Shown in pieces: positions 12,601-22,087 of a stretch of 64,000 bases of DNA (positions within the stretch are counted from its first letter, which is position 1; each line of letters starts with the position of its first letter). A model generated the notes under the pieces. That model saw only the letters and a list, made by a program, of their open reading frames with translations, did not search any database and was not told the DNA's origin. A program made the translations under genes and the position numbers. Location of the stretch: assembly GCA_033064195.1 (NCBI GenBank), contig JARBJD010000138.1:119286-183285 (forward strand), written 5' to 3'. The DNA is from Blattamonas nauphoetae (taxonomy: Eukaryota > Preaxostyla > Oxymonadida).

Positions 12601-14038
12601 ACTGTTGGACAATATAGGTTGTTTAGTGTTTCATCTCCGAACATATTCGCGACACCTGCCGATGCAGTTACAGTCACGAACTTGCTGCTCGACGATGGAT
12701 TCTGCATTGTCAGCTGAAGTGAACTGGCTCATCCAGATCTTAGTTTCGTACAAAATCATTCTTCTCTGTCAAGATCACTGTTGCTTTGGAAAGGGTTCAA
12801 AAAACAACATCAATTGTCAAGATTGGCTAGAGAACTGAGTACCGTCCATTCAACGAGCTATCTCACCGTTGTCTACTTTAATGTACCAGATGATGATGTT
12901 TTCAGTCATCTATCCTTCCTCTATCTTTATTAAGCTTACATTTTGATGTTTGTTTTTCTTGTGATTATTTCAACACACGTATCTCTTGAAATTGTTATCT
13001 TGTTTAAAAACAGCTTCTAAACAACTCAAGAATGACAGAATGTTGAATAGAACATGATGAAATAGATGAGATGTACGATTTGAATTTTTGGATCCCTGGT
13101 GATGGCCGTTCGGAGGATGTCGTGTGGCACCAGTCGAACGTGGTGTTCGTGCACAGAAATCCTCCCCCTCCATTCATGTCTCGCAACGTGGATCCTGACA
13201 CGTGATTGTTGCTTCCCCAGATGTGGCTTCCAACCATCCGCTGCGAAAACGACGGTGACACTTGTCGAACTGTCCCTGGAAACGAGGACACATTTGAAAA
13301 AGACATTTCCGACAATGTTGTGGTTATTCCTTCAAAATTCACCAAATTGTTGTGTTTGGAGGTCTGGGTCACCCCAACTCCGTCGGCTCCGATCACTTTG
13401 GTGTTCGTGATTCTCGTTCCAACGACATCCAAATTGAAGAGATCTGAACAACCAGCATCTCGAATATCTTCCACGATTGGCGTCAAACGGTGTTCTGAAT
13501 TGTCCAGTGCGCATCCAACCAACGTGATCGACGAGGACGATTGGAACGATTCTGACGATCCTTGAAGAACAAAGATCGACTGGAATCCTTTCAAGAGAAA
13601 ATCACAATTGGCGATATGGACAGATGATGATGTGACAGCTGCACATGCTACATCTCCATTTGAAGTTGTGGTGTGAAGATCGAATGTCATATCTGAGACA
13701 GATAATGACACGTTCCGAAGTTTCAAAAGGGAATGCAGTTGTTGAGATCGGGAATTTTCGCAAGAATTTTTGGTTATCTGCTCGGCGTTCCGTTCTTTCT
13801 CATGGAAACGAAGAGTTGTTTTTGATTGTCCTTTCAACGACAGGCATGAGGAGTCAATTTCATGGTTCGAAGCAAAGACAGTTCCGTCAAGGAGTGAAAC
13901 CATATTCGATACCGTTGAAAATGGAATGTGTTTAGACTGTGGAAGAAGAGTTTCGAGGCAGACGAAACGGTTCGATGACACTTCGTCCATTCCAGAGAAA
14001 GAATGGAGAAGACATAGATTAAGATACAAGGAGATCAT
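3685..14038 (-). CDS. Giant beta-helix receptor with transmembrane span and C-terminal pseudokinase
   Basis: A gene for about 3,100 residues, read 14038 to 3685. The proposed start ATG at 14038 opens a hydrophobic, signal-like leader (MISLYLNLCLLHSF). Long Ser/Thr-rich, imperfect parallel beta-helix repeats follow (patterns such as ISNCSFSNM, FENCRF, LTLTSCSVSSF). A single hydrophobic span at about 4705-4616 (VVPIVAVIIVAVLLIIVIAV) is followed by a CRRRKAKK stop-transfer. The tail matches the C-lobe of protein kinases (VFRLGLVLWELETGQVPFGE, then SLSPDSRPTLADV), but the expected HRD and DFG sites are absent around LSPHWIILDFNQN, so it is probably a pseudokinase. The family architecture is known from oxymonads; the role as a surface sensor or adhesin is inferred. 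Reading is interrupted by a transposon at 12196-13097 and changes frame at 9659-9687 (explained by a 29-nt intron) and near 10935-11000 (not explained; indel or intron). It may therefore be recently inactivated. Confidence 0.75.
9659..9687 (-). other. Putative 29-nt intron in the giant receptor gene
   Basis: On the minus strand the segment starts GTACAGCC and ends CATTCGACAG. The upstream frame stops at 9654-9656 and the downstream frame has no ATG, only TTG. Removing these 29 nt joins the two frames without a break (V-N-L then L-T-T-S-A-F). GT-AG ends and the exact frame repair support an intron; an indel at the same place is the alternative. Confidence 0.55.
12196..13097. mobile_element. 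902-bp non-autonomous DNA transposon inserted in the receptor gene
   Basis: Ten-base direct repeats GGTGATGGCC flank it at 12186-12195 and 13098-13107. The element ends are inverted: AGGGATTGAAAAAACCAAAT at the left and, complemented, AGGGATCCAAAAATTCAAAT at the right (16 of 20 match). A 9-11 bp duplication is typical of Mutator-like elements, so MULE-type is the best guess. Removing the element with one repeat copy joins ERPSP to FPNNLLPP in frame, so the host exon was open before insertion. An internal minus-strand frame at 12501-12707 is not recognised and could be captured DNA. Confidence 0.85.
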
Positions 14039-14407
14039 TTGTGAGGTAAAAGTTCCGCTTGAACGGGAATACGACGCCAATGAAGAAAAAAGATGAGATG
14101 GGAGATCGAATAAAGGGAGCGATCTATCCAAAGCCACTAATAGTGGCGATAGACTCACATCAAGTTCAGTTTTTTCATCAAATAGTCATTTTAAAAGAGG
14201 AATCCACATTTTATCACTCCTCAAATTCTTCTTTCTCTATCCATCACTTCTCAACAAAACGTACCCCAATTCTTGGGGGTTTCCGATGAATACTGTCCAT
14301 AAATATCCATCTATCTTTATTTCGCTTCATTGGACTAGTTTTAGACGCAAGAGAAAAGCTTTTTTGTGGAATGAATTGGAAAAAAGAGAAAATAGACGAT
14401 TCTTCTG
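14039..14407. other. 5' flank of the giant receptor gene
   Basis: AT-rich, no gene seen. It should hold the promoter of the minus-strand receptor gene, but no motif could be assigned. Confidence 0.4.
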
Positions 14408-14860
14408 TTGCTGGTTCCTGAAGCCAAAGCTATAAAAATTGCCGATGGGATGGAACACCAAATTTCTCAACAACAACCTCGAGAAAGAATTTTTTGGTTG
14501 AATGCCCAGATTGGCGACGACATTTTCAGGCCGTTAACACAACGATTCGTCCCTTCGATTCATGGATGTTCACAGAAAGCCGTCCACAATGCGAGTCTGC
14601 CTCATCCGCGTCCAAAAAACTTGAAAAAGAAGAGTGCACACTTTTCAATCGAAGAAGAAGAGGAACTAGTGGACATAATTTTGGAAGCTAGTGCGACTGA
14701 AGATCCGTTTACGCCAAGCCGCGTGCGGGACTGGGCTTCCCACAAAATCGACCGTCCTGTTCATCAAAGCAGGCATACGCTATCGAACGATCCGAAAAAC
14801 GAATTTCAGTGGTTGGATGTATATGCTTGGATGGAACAAGTCTCATGCACTATTTTATAG
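14408..14860 (+). pseudogene. Relic of a pogo/Tc5-like transposase N-terminus
   Basis: A 150-codon frame contains FSIEEEEELVDIILEASATE followed by PFTPSRVRDWASH, which fits the helix-turn-helix DNA-binding region that precedes the DDE domain in pogo/CENP-B-type transposases, and resembles the equivalent part of the transposases at 22.1 and 51.4 kb. No catalytic domain follows; a foldback repeat begins 26 bp downstream. It is a fragment, and the assignment rests on pattern only. Confidence 0.4.
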
Positions 14861-14886
14861 ATGTTTCAATAAACCGAACTTTTCAT

Positions 14887-15425
14887 AAACCCGTAACATG
14901 GGGCTTGAAAAATATACATTGGTCAAACTAAGAAAAATAAAATTTGGTTCCGCGCCGAAACCCCTGTGTCGGGAGAAAACCTCAAAATACCCCCTTTTGC
15001 CCGATAAAAAAAATCGTTTCGGTAATATCTTCACAACCCATGAACCGATTTCGATGGAATTTTTCACAAACACGTTTTTTTGGTGAAATGAACATTTTGA
15101 AAAAAATTTGGAGAAAAAATTCTGGATATTTGGGAAAATGGAAAAAAGCCCAAATTTTTCTCGACAAAACATGCTTAGAAAAAATATCTTTAATGTTTTG
15201 AGTAGCTTTTGTCGAGAACTTTACGATCATAATGCATTTTATTTGATTCAAAACGGATGGCTGGTTGGGGAGAAAAAAGGGGAAAAAGTTGAGAAAAATG
15301 TGTGGATTCCTAAAGGAAGCAGTATTTTGAGGTTTTCTCCCGACACAGGGGTTTCGGCGTGGAACCAAAATTTATTTTTCTCAGTTTGACCAATGTATAT
15401 TTTTCAAGCCCCATGTTACGGGTTT
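14887..15425. mobile_element. 539-bp foldback element with 104-bp arms
   Basis: 14887-14990 and 15322-15425 are inverted copies differing at only a few positions; both ends read AAACCCGTAACATGGGGCTT from outside inwards. The middle 330 bp is A/T-rich without a coding frame. I found no clear target duplication. Short ORFs on both strands inside the arms repeat the same peptide because of the symmetry and are not genes. Confidence 0.8.
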
Positions 15426-15518
15426 TTGAATATGTACGGGTTATTGACACTACTATTACTGTCAATGTGAATTAAATTACTGATGACAAATGATGATGTC
15501 AGTGTCCTTTCATACATG

Positions 15519-15748
15519 CGAGGAGATCACACACATCAAAATCTTTGAATAGTTTGAAGGATCTGAACAATGAGATGAGAAAAGGGAGATATGAGTTAAA
15601 AGAATCATTGCACACAGCGATATTGAGAAGTGAGAGAGTGGATTGGCTGAAATCGGGAAGACTTTTCTGAAACTGACAAACAGTGGCAGATCATCCTGAA
15701 AAATGCAGTCGGTCTGTCGACGAGCAGTCGGACCGACTGCTGCCCACC
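15519..15748 (+). repeat. Left copy of a 230-bp inverted repeat pair
   Basis: Matches the complement of 18051-18280 over its whole length at perhaps 75-80 percent by eye. Shared landmarks include GGCAGATCATCC, the TCGG-rich block AGCAGTCGGACCGACTGC and GTGGGCAGC. The block of short palindromes (GTCGACGAGC) near the inner end could form hairpins. Confidence 0.65.
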
Positions 15749-16890
15749 CGTATTGCATGGGAGAATAATTCAAAAATTTTCCTTTTTTTCTTAGAATGAC
15801 CACTACTGATTTTTCCAGAAAAAGGACTGGATTGGTGTCATGGGACATTTTGGTGACACAACTACAACTCTCCAATACAAGCAGATCAGGCTCAATGTCC
15901 AATTCACTAGTTCTTGAGATTTTGAAATGGTGTCATCTCCACAGAATTGTTGTATTACAAGGACCAAAACCCTGAAAGAATAAAAAAAGATGTGAAATGA
16001 TCAGACAAAGTTCATTCAAAGTGAGAATGCGAAATGGTTCTTGATGCGGTGTTTCACCAATCCCGTGTTTTGATTGTTCTTTTCTGTTGTGGGACCTCAG
16101 TTCAAAAAACAACTTGTAAATCAAATGTAAGTGTGTCAATGTCATCTCGTTTACGAAAAGCGAGAGGTATGGCCTGACGTTCTTTAAACCTTGCATAATT
16201 TTCGATTCATCGCCAAGATATTCGTGTGAACCCAACTTTATTCCTATTTCGAGATCTGGAGCAATGCTCTCAGCATTGAATCTGCAATGTATCTTTCCAT
16301 CTGAATAAGTTAAATTGGAAGTATTGTTTGAAATGCGGAATGGTTGTGGTTGTGTGTACTACGGGATACACCAAACCCGGAGGACTGAAGACGAAGAAAG
16401 GAGAAAAGAGATCCATACATTCGAAAATAGTACACTCGGTGAGAATTGGTAGATGATGTGTGAGACAGTTCGAGATGATCCCAAAGAATCCGTCGGCTTC
16501 CGATTTACCATGCGACGGAGCAAAGAACTGAATAGTAGTGAAGAATTTTGTGAAGGGCTGTTCTGTGTATAGAGACGAAACGAAGATTTTGTTTTTAAAT
16601 GTGGGCCACCATCGCTATACCATGTCAAATTCCTTTTTTATTCATACTGTGGTGAGGTGACAATGTCGGAGAGACATGAAAGGACAAACGCGGTATTTTG
16701 TGGCACTCCTTCCCCGATGAATGACCAGGTGTGCTCCAAACTTTTTCCTTTTTCGTCAACGGACTATACGATGAATGAGAGTACAGTGATCGCAAACCGA
16801 TCAAAAACTCATGGGAGATTTGATTCTGGCTGATGGGGAGGAGTATGGACTGTTTTCAATCTGTTCGATTTTTGGCCGGAGCATGCATTA
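15749..16890. other. No gene seen
   Basis: Short minus-strand frames at 15933-16235 and 16359-16628 show no domain or conserved pattern. The segment lies between the inverted repeat and the 620-bp palindrome and may be the inside of a larger decayed element. Confidence 0.35.
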
Positions 16891-17510
16891 TAGTGCTGTC
16901 ACAAAAGCGCCGGTTTTTAATAAACCGCCATAAATCGAGATTTTTTCTGGGAAATGTTGTTTTGGTGAGAAAATAATCCTGAAAAAATTTTGGAGCTAAA
17001 GACCCATTATTGGACTCTGTAGCCTCATACAGCAGAATACACACAAAAACCCGAAACTTCACAACGTCATATCTTCACAACCAATCATCCGTTTTCAACC
17101 AAATAAAGTGCATTTCAGTCGGAAAGACCTAGAAAAACGATTTTTATGAAAAAAGATGCAAAATTTTGCCTCTGGGAGTGTTTTCGAGAAACAATGGGTT
17201 TTATGACTTGTTTCCAGATACCCTCCCAGAGGCAAAATTTTGCATCTTTTTTCATAAAAATCGTTTTTCTAGGTCTTTCCGACTGAAATGCACTTTATTT
17301 GGTTGAAAACGGATGATTGGTTGTGAAGATATGACGTTGTGAAGTTTCGGGTTTTTGTGTGTATTCTGCTGTATGAGGCTACAGAGTCCAATAATGGGTC
17401 TTTAGCTCCAAAATTTTTTCAGGATTGTTTTCTCACCAAAACAACATTTCCCAGAAAAAATCTCGATTTATGGCGGTTTATTGAAAACCGGCGCTTTTGT
17501 GACAGCACTA
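16891..17510. mobile_element. 620-bp near-perfect palindromic element
   Basis: The two halves are inverted copies meeting near 17200; the arms are about 300 bp and nearly identical. The ends read TAGTGCTGTCACAAAAGCGC from outside inwards. TTA flanks both sides (16888-16890 and 17511-17513), consistent with a 3-bp duplication as in PIF/Harbinger, or with TA if the terminal TA is counted as target. The same 68-codon ORF appears on opposite strands in each arm, which is a product of symmetry and not evidence for a gene. Confidence 0.85.
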
Positions 17511-18050
17511 TTAGAGTTTTTCGGAAGAAGGTTGATCTTCCGATCAACAATAATAGGAACTATTTCCAGAAATTGTGATCAAAACTGAATGAAAAATGAT
17601 TGAACAGTTGGATGGTGAACAACGTGAGAACAGAAAGTAAAGTCAAAACCCTACATTTTTATTGGCAGAAATCCCACCCGGAATCCCACTTTCTTCTGTC
17701 CCATCCCACTCCAAACATGTCTAGCCGAAACGATTATTTTTCAATCAGGCAAAAGGGATTTTTTTGAGGTTTTCTCCGATTTGCATGGGTCAATAAATCC
17801 AAAAAAATACTTTTTCTTTGTCTGATCAATGTCTTTTTTTAAACCCTGATACCCGGATTAGCAAATTAGTCGGATTAATCACACGTGTATTAATTGGACT
17901 GTCGGGATGATCACACTGAACTTCATGGAACAGGTTCGCTTTTTTCGTTCGAATTATCATTCTCTCGTAGATCCACTGTCGGGTCGGAAAAGGAGAAAAG
18001 TGAAATGAAAAATGTCTCGCTAGAAGCTCTGTTGTTGCTGCGCTCTAGGG
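17511..18050. other. No gene seen
   Basis: AT-rich intergenic or element-internal sequence; the short frame at 17894-18106 shows no protein-like pattern. Confidence 0.35.
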
Positions 18051-18280
18051 GTGGGCAGCGGTCGGTCCGACTGCTCGTCGACCGACCGACTGCTTTTTTT
18101 GGATGATCTGCCCCTTTTTATCGATTTCAGAAAGTCCTTCCCCATTTCAGCCTATACACTCTTTCACTTCGCAATATCACTGTCTACAATGATTCTTTAA
18201 ACAAATATATCCCTAGTCTCATCTCATTGTTCAGTTCATTCGAATTATTCAACGATTTCGTATTTATTTGATCTCCTCTC
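18051..18280 (-). repeat. Right copy of the 230-bp inverted repeat pair
   Basis: Complement of 15519-15748. Its outer end lies about 90 bp from the point where the AQR-like reading is lost, so the repeat or the element that carried it may mark the breakpoint that truncated that gene copy. A related short TCGG-rich block also occurs at 20450-20520. Confidence 0.6.
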
Positions 18281-18374
18281 TTGTACGATCGTGTTCCCAT
18301 CAGAACACTGCTAATTGTTTCAGACAATCCCGAAGTATGTGGAAAATGAACACGTTGTTGATCTGCTAGCTTTA

Positions 18375-20003
18375 TTTAACCAACTCTGAAAGTTGTCCTT
18401 GTCCTTCTGCATTGCTTCCTCTTCTGCCTCTTCCTTCTCCAACACTCCGTCCACCAGACTCTTCCCCGCCCCTTCGAAAAAGGCATTGAACGGGAACTCC
18501 GCAGCGACGTCCAAGTTCTCCTTGCGCTCCTCCCACAGCTGCTCGAAGCTCTCCCACACATTATTCACGGCGTTGTCGAAGAAGTACTCGGCCGTCTCGC
18601 AGCTCTGGCTGACAGCCTCGCCTGGCCCTCCAAGCGACTCAGCCAGCGCCTTCACCAGCTCCAAACAGCGCAGGCGACGGAGCAGCATGTTGTCGACGCG
18701 GGCTTCCTTCGAAAAGCTGTGGTTCAGTTTGAGGGTTTCAGAGCCATGTCCGATTCGCACGAAGTAGCGTGGTTGGCCGGCGAGGGAGGGAGCGGCTTCG
18801 AAGAGCTCGTTGAGGGCGGAGTTGGAGAGGGCGAGGACAAGCACTCGCGTCTTTCCCGTCCCTGGTGCTCCGTCGATCAGCGTGAGGCCGTGTTTCAGTC
18901 CACTCGACACCGCATCCAGCTGTGACCCGCTCAGCTCGTCCGCAATCCTCTCCCGCTCAGCCAGCATCGCCCTCTCTTCGCCTCTCGACAGCGGCGGCTG
19001 GTTTGCGGGGATGCACTGTTCGGGATCGCCGTATCCAATCAGCACATCTCCGAGCCAAGCAGGTACAAACACACCGTCCACAATCATCGTCCTGATCGAG
19101 TCGAGGACAGCCTTGGCGTTGTTCTCCTTCGGGTTGCGTCGAACAACGAGGTTGAACGTCTGATACACACTTGGCTGCCGCGGGAACGAACGAGAAGTCG
19201 TCGTAGCGAACGTTCCCGTCCTCGTCCTCCACCCCAATCACCTCAGCACCTCGCACAGCGTGCACTCCAAACAGCTCGCGGAAGGTGAGGCTGTCAGTGT
19301 CGGCTTGTTCTGGTGGTGGGACAACTGTCTGCAAAGACACAACATCGTGTCATTTGAGTGAACCTCACTGCGCTCTTGCGGCAGCGTCGAGCGAGCGAAT
19401 GTTAATTTCAAACTCACTCAGCATGAAAGATGGGCAGCACTTGCCCACCTTCTCTCCGCCCACTTCAGTCAAATTGAACCCGCCGATGGGAAGGGCGGTT
19501 GGAGCTTGTGATGTGAACTAGACTATTCCTTCCAAGTCCTCACGGATGGCGTGGTGGATTCGTAGCGGAAGTGGGTGTAATTGCGGAGAAGTTAGTCGTG
19601 CATGAGGAGAAAGTGGAGTGATAGCTTTGGGAGGGCGAAGACGTGCTCGTGGTGGAACATCGATTGGGGAAGAAAGATTGTGTCTCAACAGCATATGTTC
19701 AGTTGGAATGAGCGATATTTTCTTGAATATGGCCATTTGGGAATGTTTTTGTGTGAACTGTTTTGCGATGAGCTTGATCAGGCCTTTTTATGAGAGTGAT
19801 AGCTTCCCGCTCTTCTCGTTCGCATCTACTTTGTCTTCGTCGGTGCCGATGACGTCCAAGTTCCCTGCTAATCGACCGAGAGATATGTGTTTGGCAACCA
19901 TGAGCACATCAAGAGTCTTCAGAGGATGAAAGTGTGAGATGGAAGGTTTGGCGTGGAACAGGTGGATTGAACATGAAACGTGGCAATGTTTCATTGTTTT
20001 CAT
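18375..20003 (-). pseudogene. AQR: Aquarius (AQR) spliceosomal helicase pseudogene, middle part only
   Basis: AQR is an SF1-type helicase that binds introns in the spliceosome. The minus strand from about 19790 gives, in order, matches to known AQR landmarks: PTEHMLL, ALPKL before MHD-LLRNY and FRYEST, AIREDLEGIV, HDVV, ELFGVHAVRGAEVIG, then VVRRNPKENNAKAVLDSIRT, WLGDVLIGYGDPEQ, and the Walker A region LTLIDGAPGTGKTRV followed by CETAEYFF. The helicase core after Walker A is missing. Reading needs changes of frame near 19560 and 19170 and crosses in-frame stops, for example two TGA codons around 19338-19366 where AQR has a Trp and an Arg-like position. It is a decayed, 3'-truncated copy; G+C content is still high, so decay is probably not ancient. 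A working AQR must exist elsewhere. Confidence 0.8.
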
Positions 20004-20624
20004 TTTCTTCTCCTTTTCTCTTCGTAATTCTCCTCTAATTCCGTGGCAGACTCGTTCACACGATCATCTTTTGTCAGTTCTTGGTCTTCGTTATGAACCT
20101 TCAAATCATCAACATCGACCACTTTTTTATCATCTTCTTCCTGCCTATTCCAATTTGCGTTGTGTTTTGTCGTTCTGGATGGAGGGAAGGATCCAGGACC
20201 GACGTGCAGAAGAACAACTGTCCTGATTAGAGAAAAAACATCGAAAATGACTAGAAAGAGATACTCTGTGGAAGAAAAATGAGTTATCGTTGACATAGTT
20301 GAGGATCATGTCATGATCTGACCTGGGAGTGGGACGATTAGTTTCTTGTGATTGATCCTGAGTGAAAGCGATAAAGAAGTGTGGAGAAGAAAAAGAATAC
20401 CATTGTTCTATTATCTAAATCCATTGAAATGCAGTCAGAACAAAAAGATAGAGTCGGTGTCGGTCGGACAGGCCGACTTTTTGTCCGATGTTGGGGAAAG
20501 ACAGACCGACTCAGGGACTCTTGAACCACGACCTCATAAACATAATTATCGTGAAAAATGAGATGAAGAAAATGTAGAGATGCTGTGAATCAAAAATGGG
20601 AAAAAAGAGGAGAGTAAAGTGACT
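20004..20624. other. Possible upstream AQR relic, no gene seen
   Basis: A minus-strand frame at 20013-20240 is acidic and protein-like (KVVDVDDLKVHNEDQELTKD) and sits just 5' of the AQR relic, preceded by a pyrimidine tract and CAG. It could be an upstream exon of that copy, but I cannot match it to AQR. Confidence 0.3.
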
Positions 20625-20690
20625 CTGGCGGGATTCGATCCTCGGTCCGGGGAGCAAAAAGCTTCCGTGCTCCCGCTCGACTAAATGGTA
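20625..20690 (-). other. Decayed tRNA-like sequence
   Basis: On the minus strand an A-box-like TAGTCGAGCGGG (20683-20672) and a B-box-like GGATCGAATCC (20641-20631) lie 30 bp apart, the spacing of a tRNA gene, with GGGAGCA/TGCTCCC between them. The bases where the acceptor stem should be do not pair and the T stem is poor, so it is a tRNA relic, a tRNA-derived SINE head or chance, not a working tRNA. Confidence 0.35.
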
Positions 20691-20920
20691 CTTCAAAAAA
20701 GTCGCCGACTCTTTTATTTTTAGGGACTGGACTCGATGCTTTCAGACCGACCACTGCCCATGCCTACTGCGCTCTTAATCTTTTCAGACAAATAATGATC
20801 TTTCCGAAATTGATAAAGTGACAAAAGATGTTTTCATTGATCTCCCCCATAATTACTGTGATCTGACACGTTTGACAAAATTACCCATCTAACGTGATGG
20901 ATGAGAAAAGTAGTCGAGTG

Positions 20921-21513
20921 AAAAATGATGTGCGAAGTGAAATCATGACATGAATGAAGTGATGGAGTGACATGGGAGATGAAGATGAAGTGAGATGATG
21001 GATAACAGAGAAAGACATAATATCATCTCACAGAAAACCAAAAACAAGAATGATCTTTCCAACAATCAATGCACAAACTGAGAAAATGGCTAAAGAGAGA
21101 AAAGAAGATGTAATGAAAGCAGGGATAGTTGATGAAGAAGATGGAACGAAGATAAGAGAGAGAGTGGTTGTTTGATGTTGGCTTCTCGATCGAGGACACA
21201 AATCAAGAGCCCAACCTTCCGTGATGGTCGGAGTTCCTTCTTCCAGAGGAGTACAAAGGGAGAAAATGAAAAGAAGGCACTGAAGAGGAACTCTTAACTA
21301 TCGTCGAAGGAGAGGTGAACGAATGAAGGAGAGAGATGGCAAGACATGAGTCCATCGTCCATCCTGTGAAGTGGATGTGTTCTGTGAGATGAAGTGCTCA
21401 TGTTGAGAGTGCAGAAATGGTGTGTTGTCGGCTCTTGTTGAGTTGGGAAGTGATTGGATTTGATTGTTGGTGTGAGATGTGAGGGTGAGAGTGGCAGAAC
21501 GAGGTGGGGTGTG
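20921..21513. other. 3' flank of receptor gene copy A
   Basis: Matches the 3' flank of copy B (41103-42635) apart from the MITE there. No gene is seen; small Ser/His-rich ORFs are not conserved as frames between the copies. Confidence 0.5.
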
Positions 21514-22087
21514 TCAGGACAGAGCGATGTGTTGTGCTTTCTGAGCGGATACCATCCCATCCATCGACGACAATCGAGAAATGATCGAGTCCACAGATGG
21601 ACGCTCGAATGGGTTCACGGACAGGCATTCCTCAATCAGATATTTCATCTTCTCTCCCATTCCTTCCATCGGTGGCAGAATCCCAATCGACAGGTTCCGA
21701 TGAGCATTCACGCCATCCTGCTCCGCGAATGGAACAAGACCAGTCTCTATTTCCCACAAGACGAGACCAAGCCGAAAAACCGACGCTTTCGTTCGGTCAA
21801 TCTCATTTCGAACTTCTCCCTCGTTCGTCTTCCTTCCCTCTTCTCTCTCTTCCCCCTCTTCTGGCGCCTGCCATCGAACATCATCACGGTGCACTTCACT
21901 CTGACGAAGAGGGTGGGGACGAACAATCTGAGCAGGGTGGGAGGGTGTTGGTTTCTGTACAGTTTCATCAACGGTATCGTGAAGAGAGTTTTCTGTTGGT
22001 TCATTAGTCACCTAACAATCCGGGAGTAAATAACTATTCGGTAGTTTTTTGTTTGTTCACAACGTTTTGATTGATCGTGCTTTTTTT

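Noticed and set aside
16856-17578. Two copies of a 68-codon ORF on opposite strands
   Set aside because: They are the two arms of a palindrome; symmetry alone makes the duplicate.
19329-19368. A 40-nt GT-AG intron in the AQR relic
   Set aside because: The ends look right, but the phase does not fit, and the segment itself translates in frame into AQR-like residues around HDVVSL with two stops. It is decayed coding sequence.
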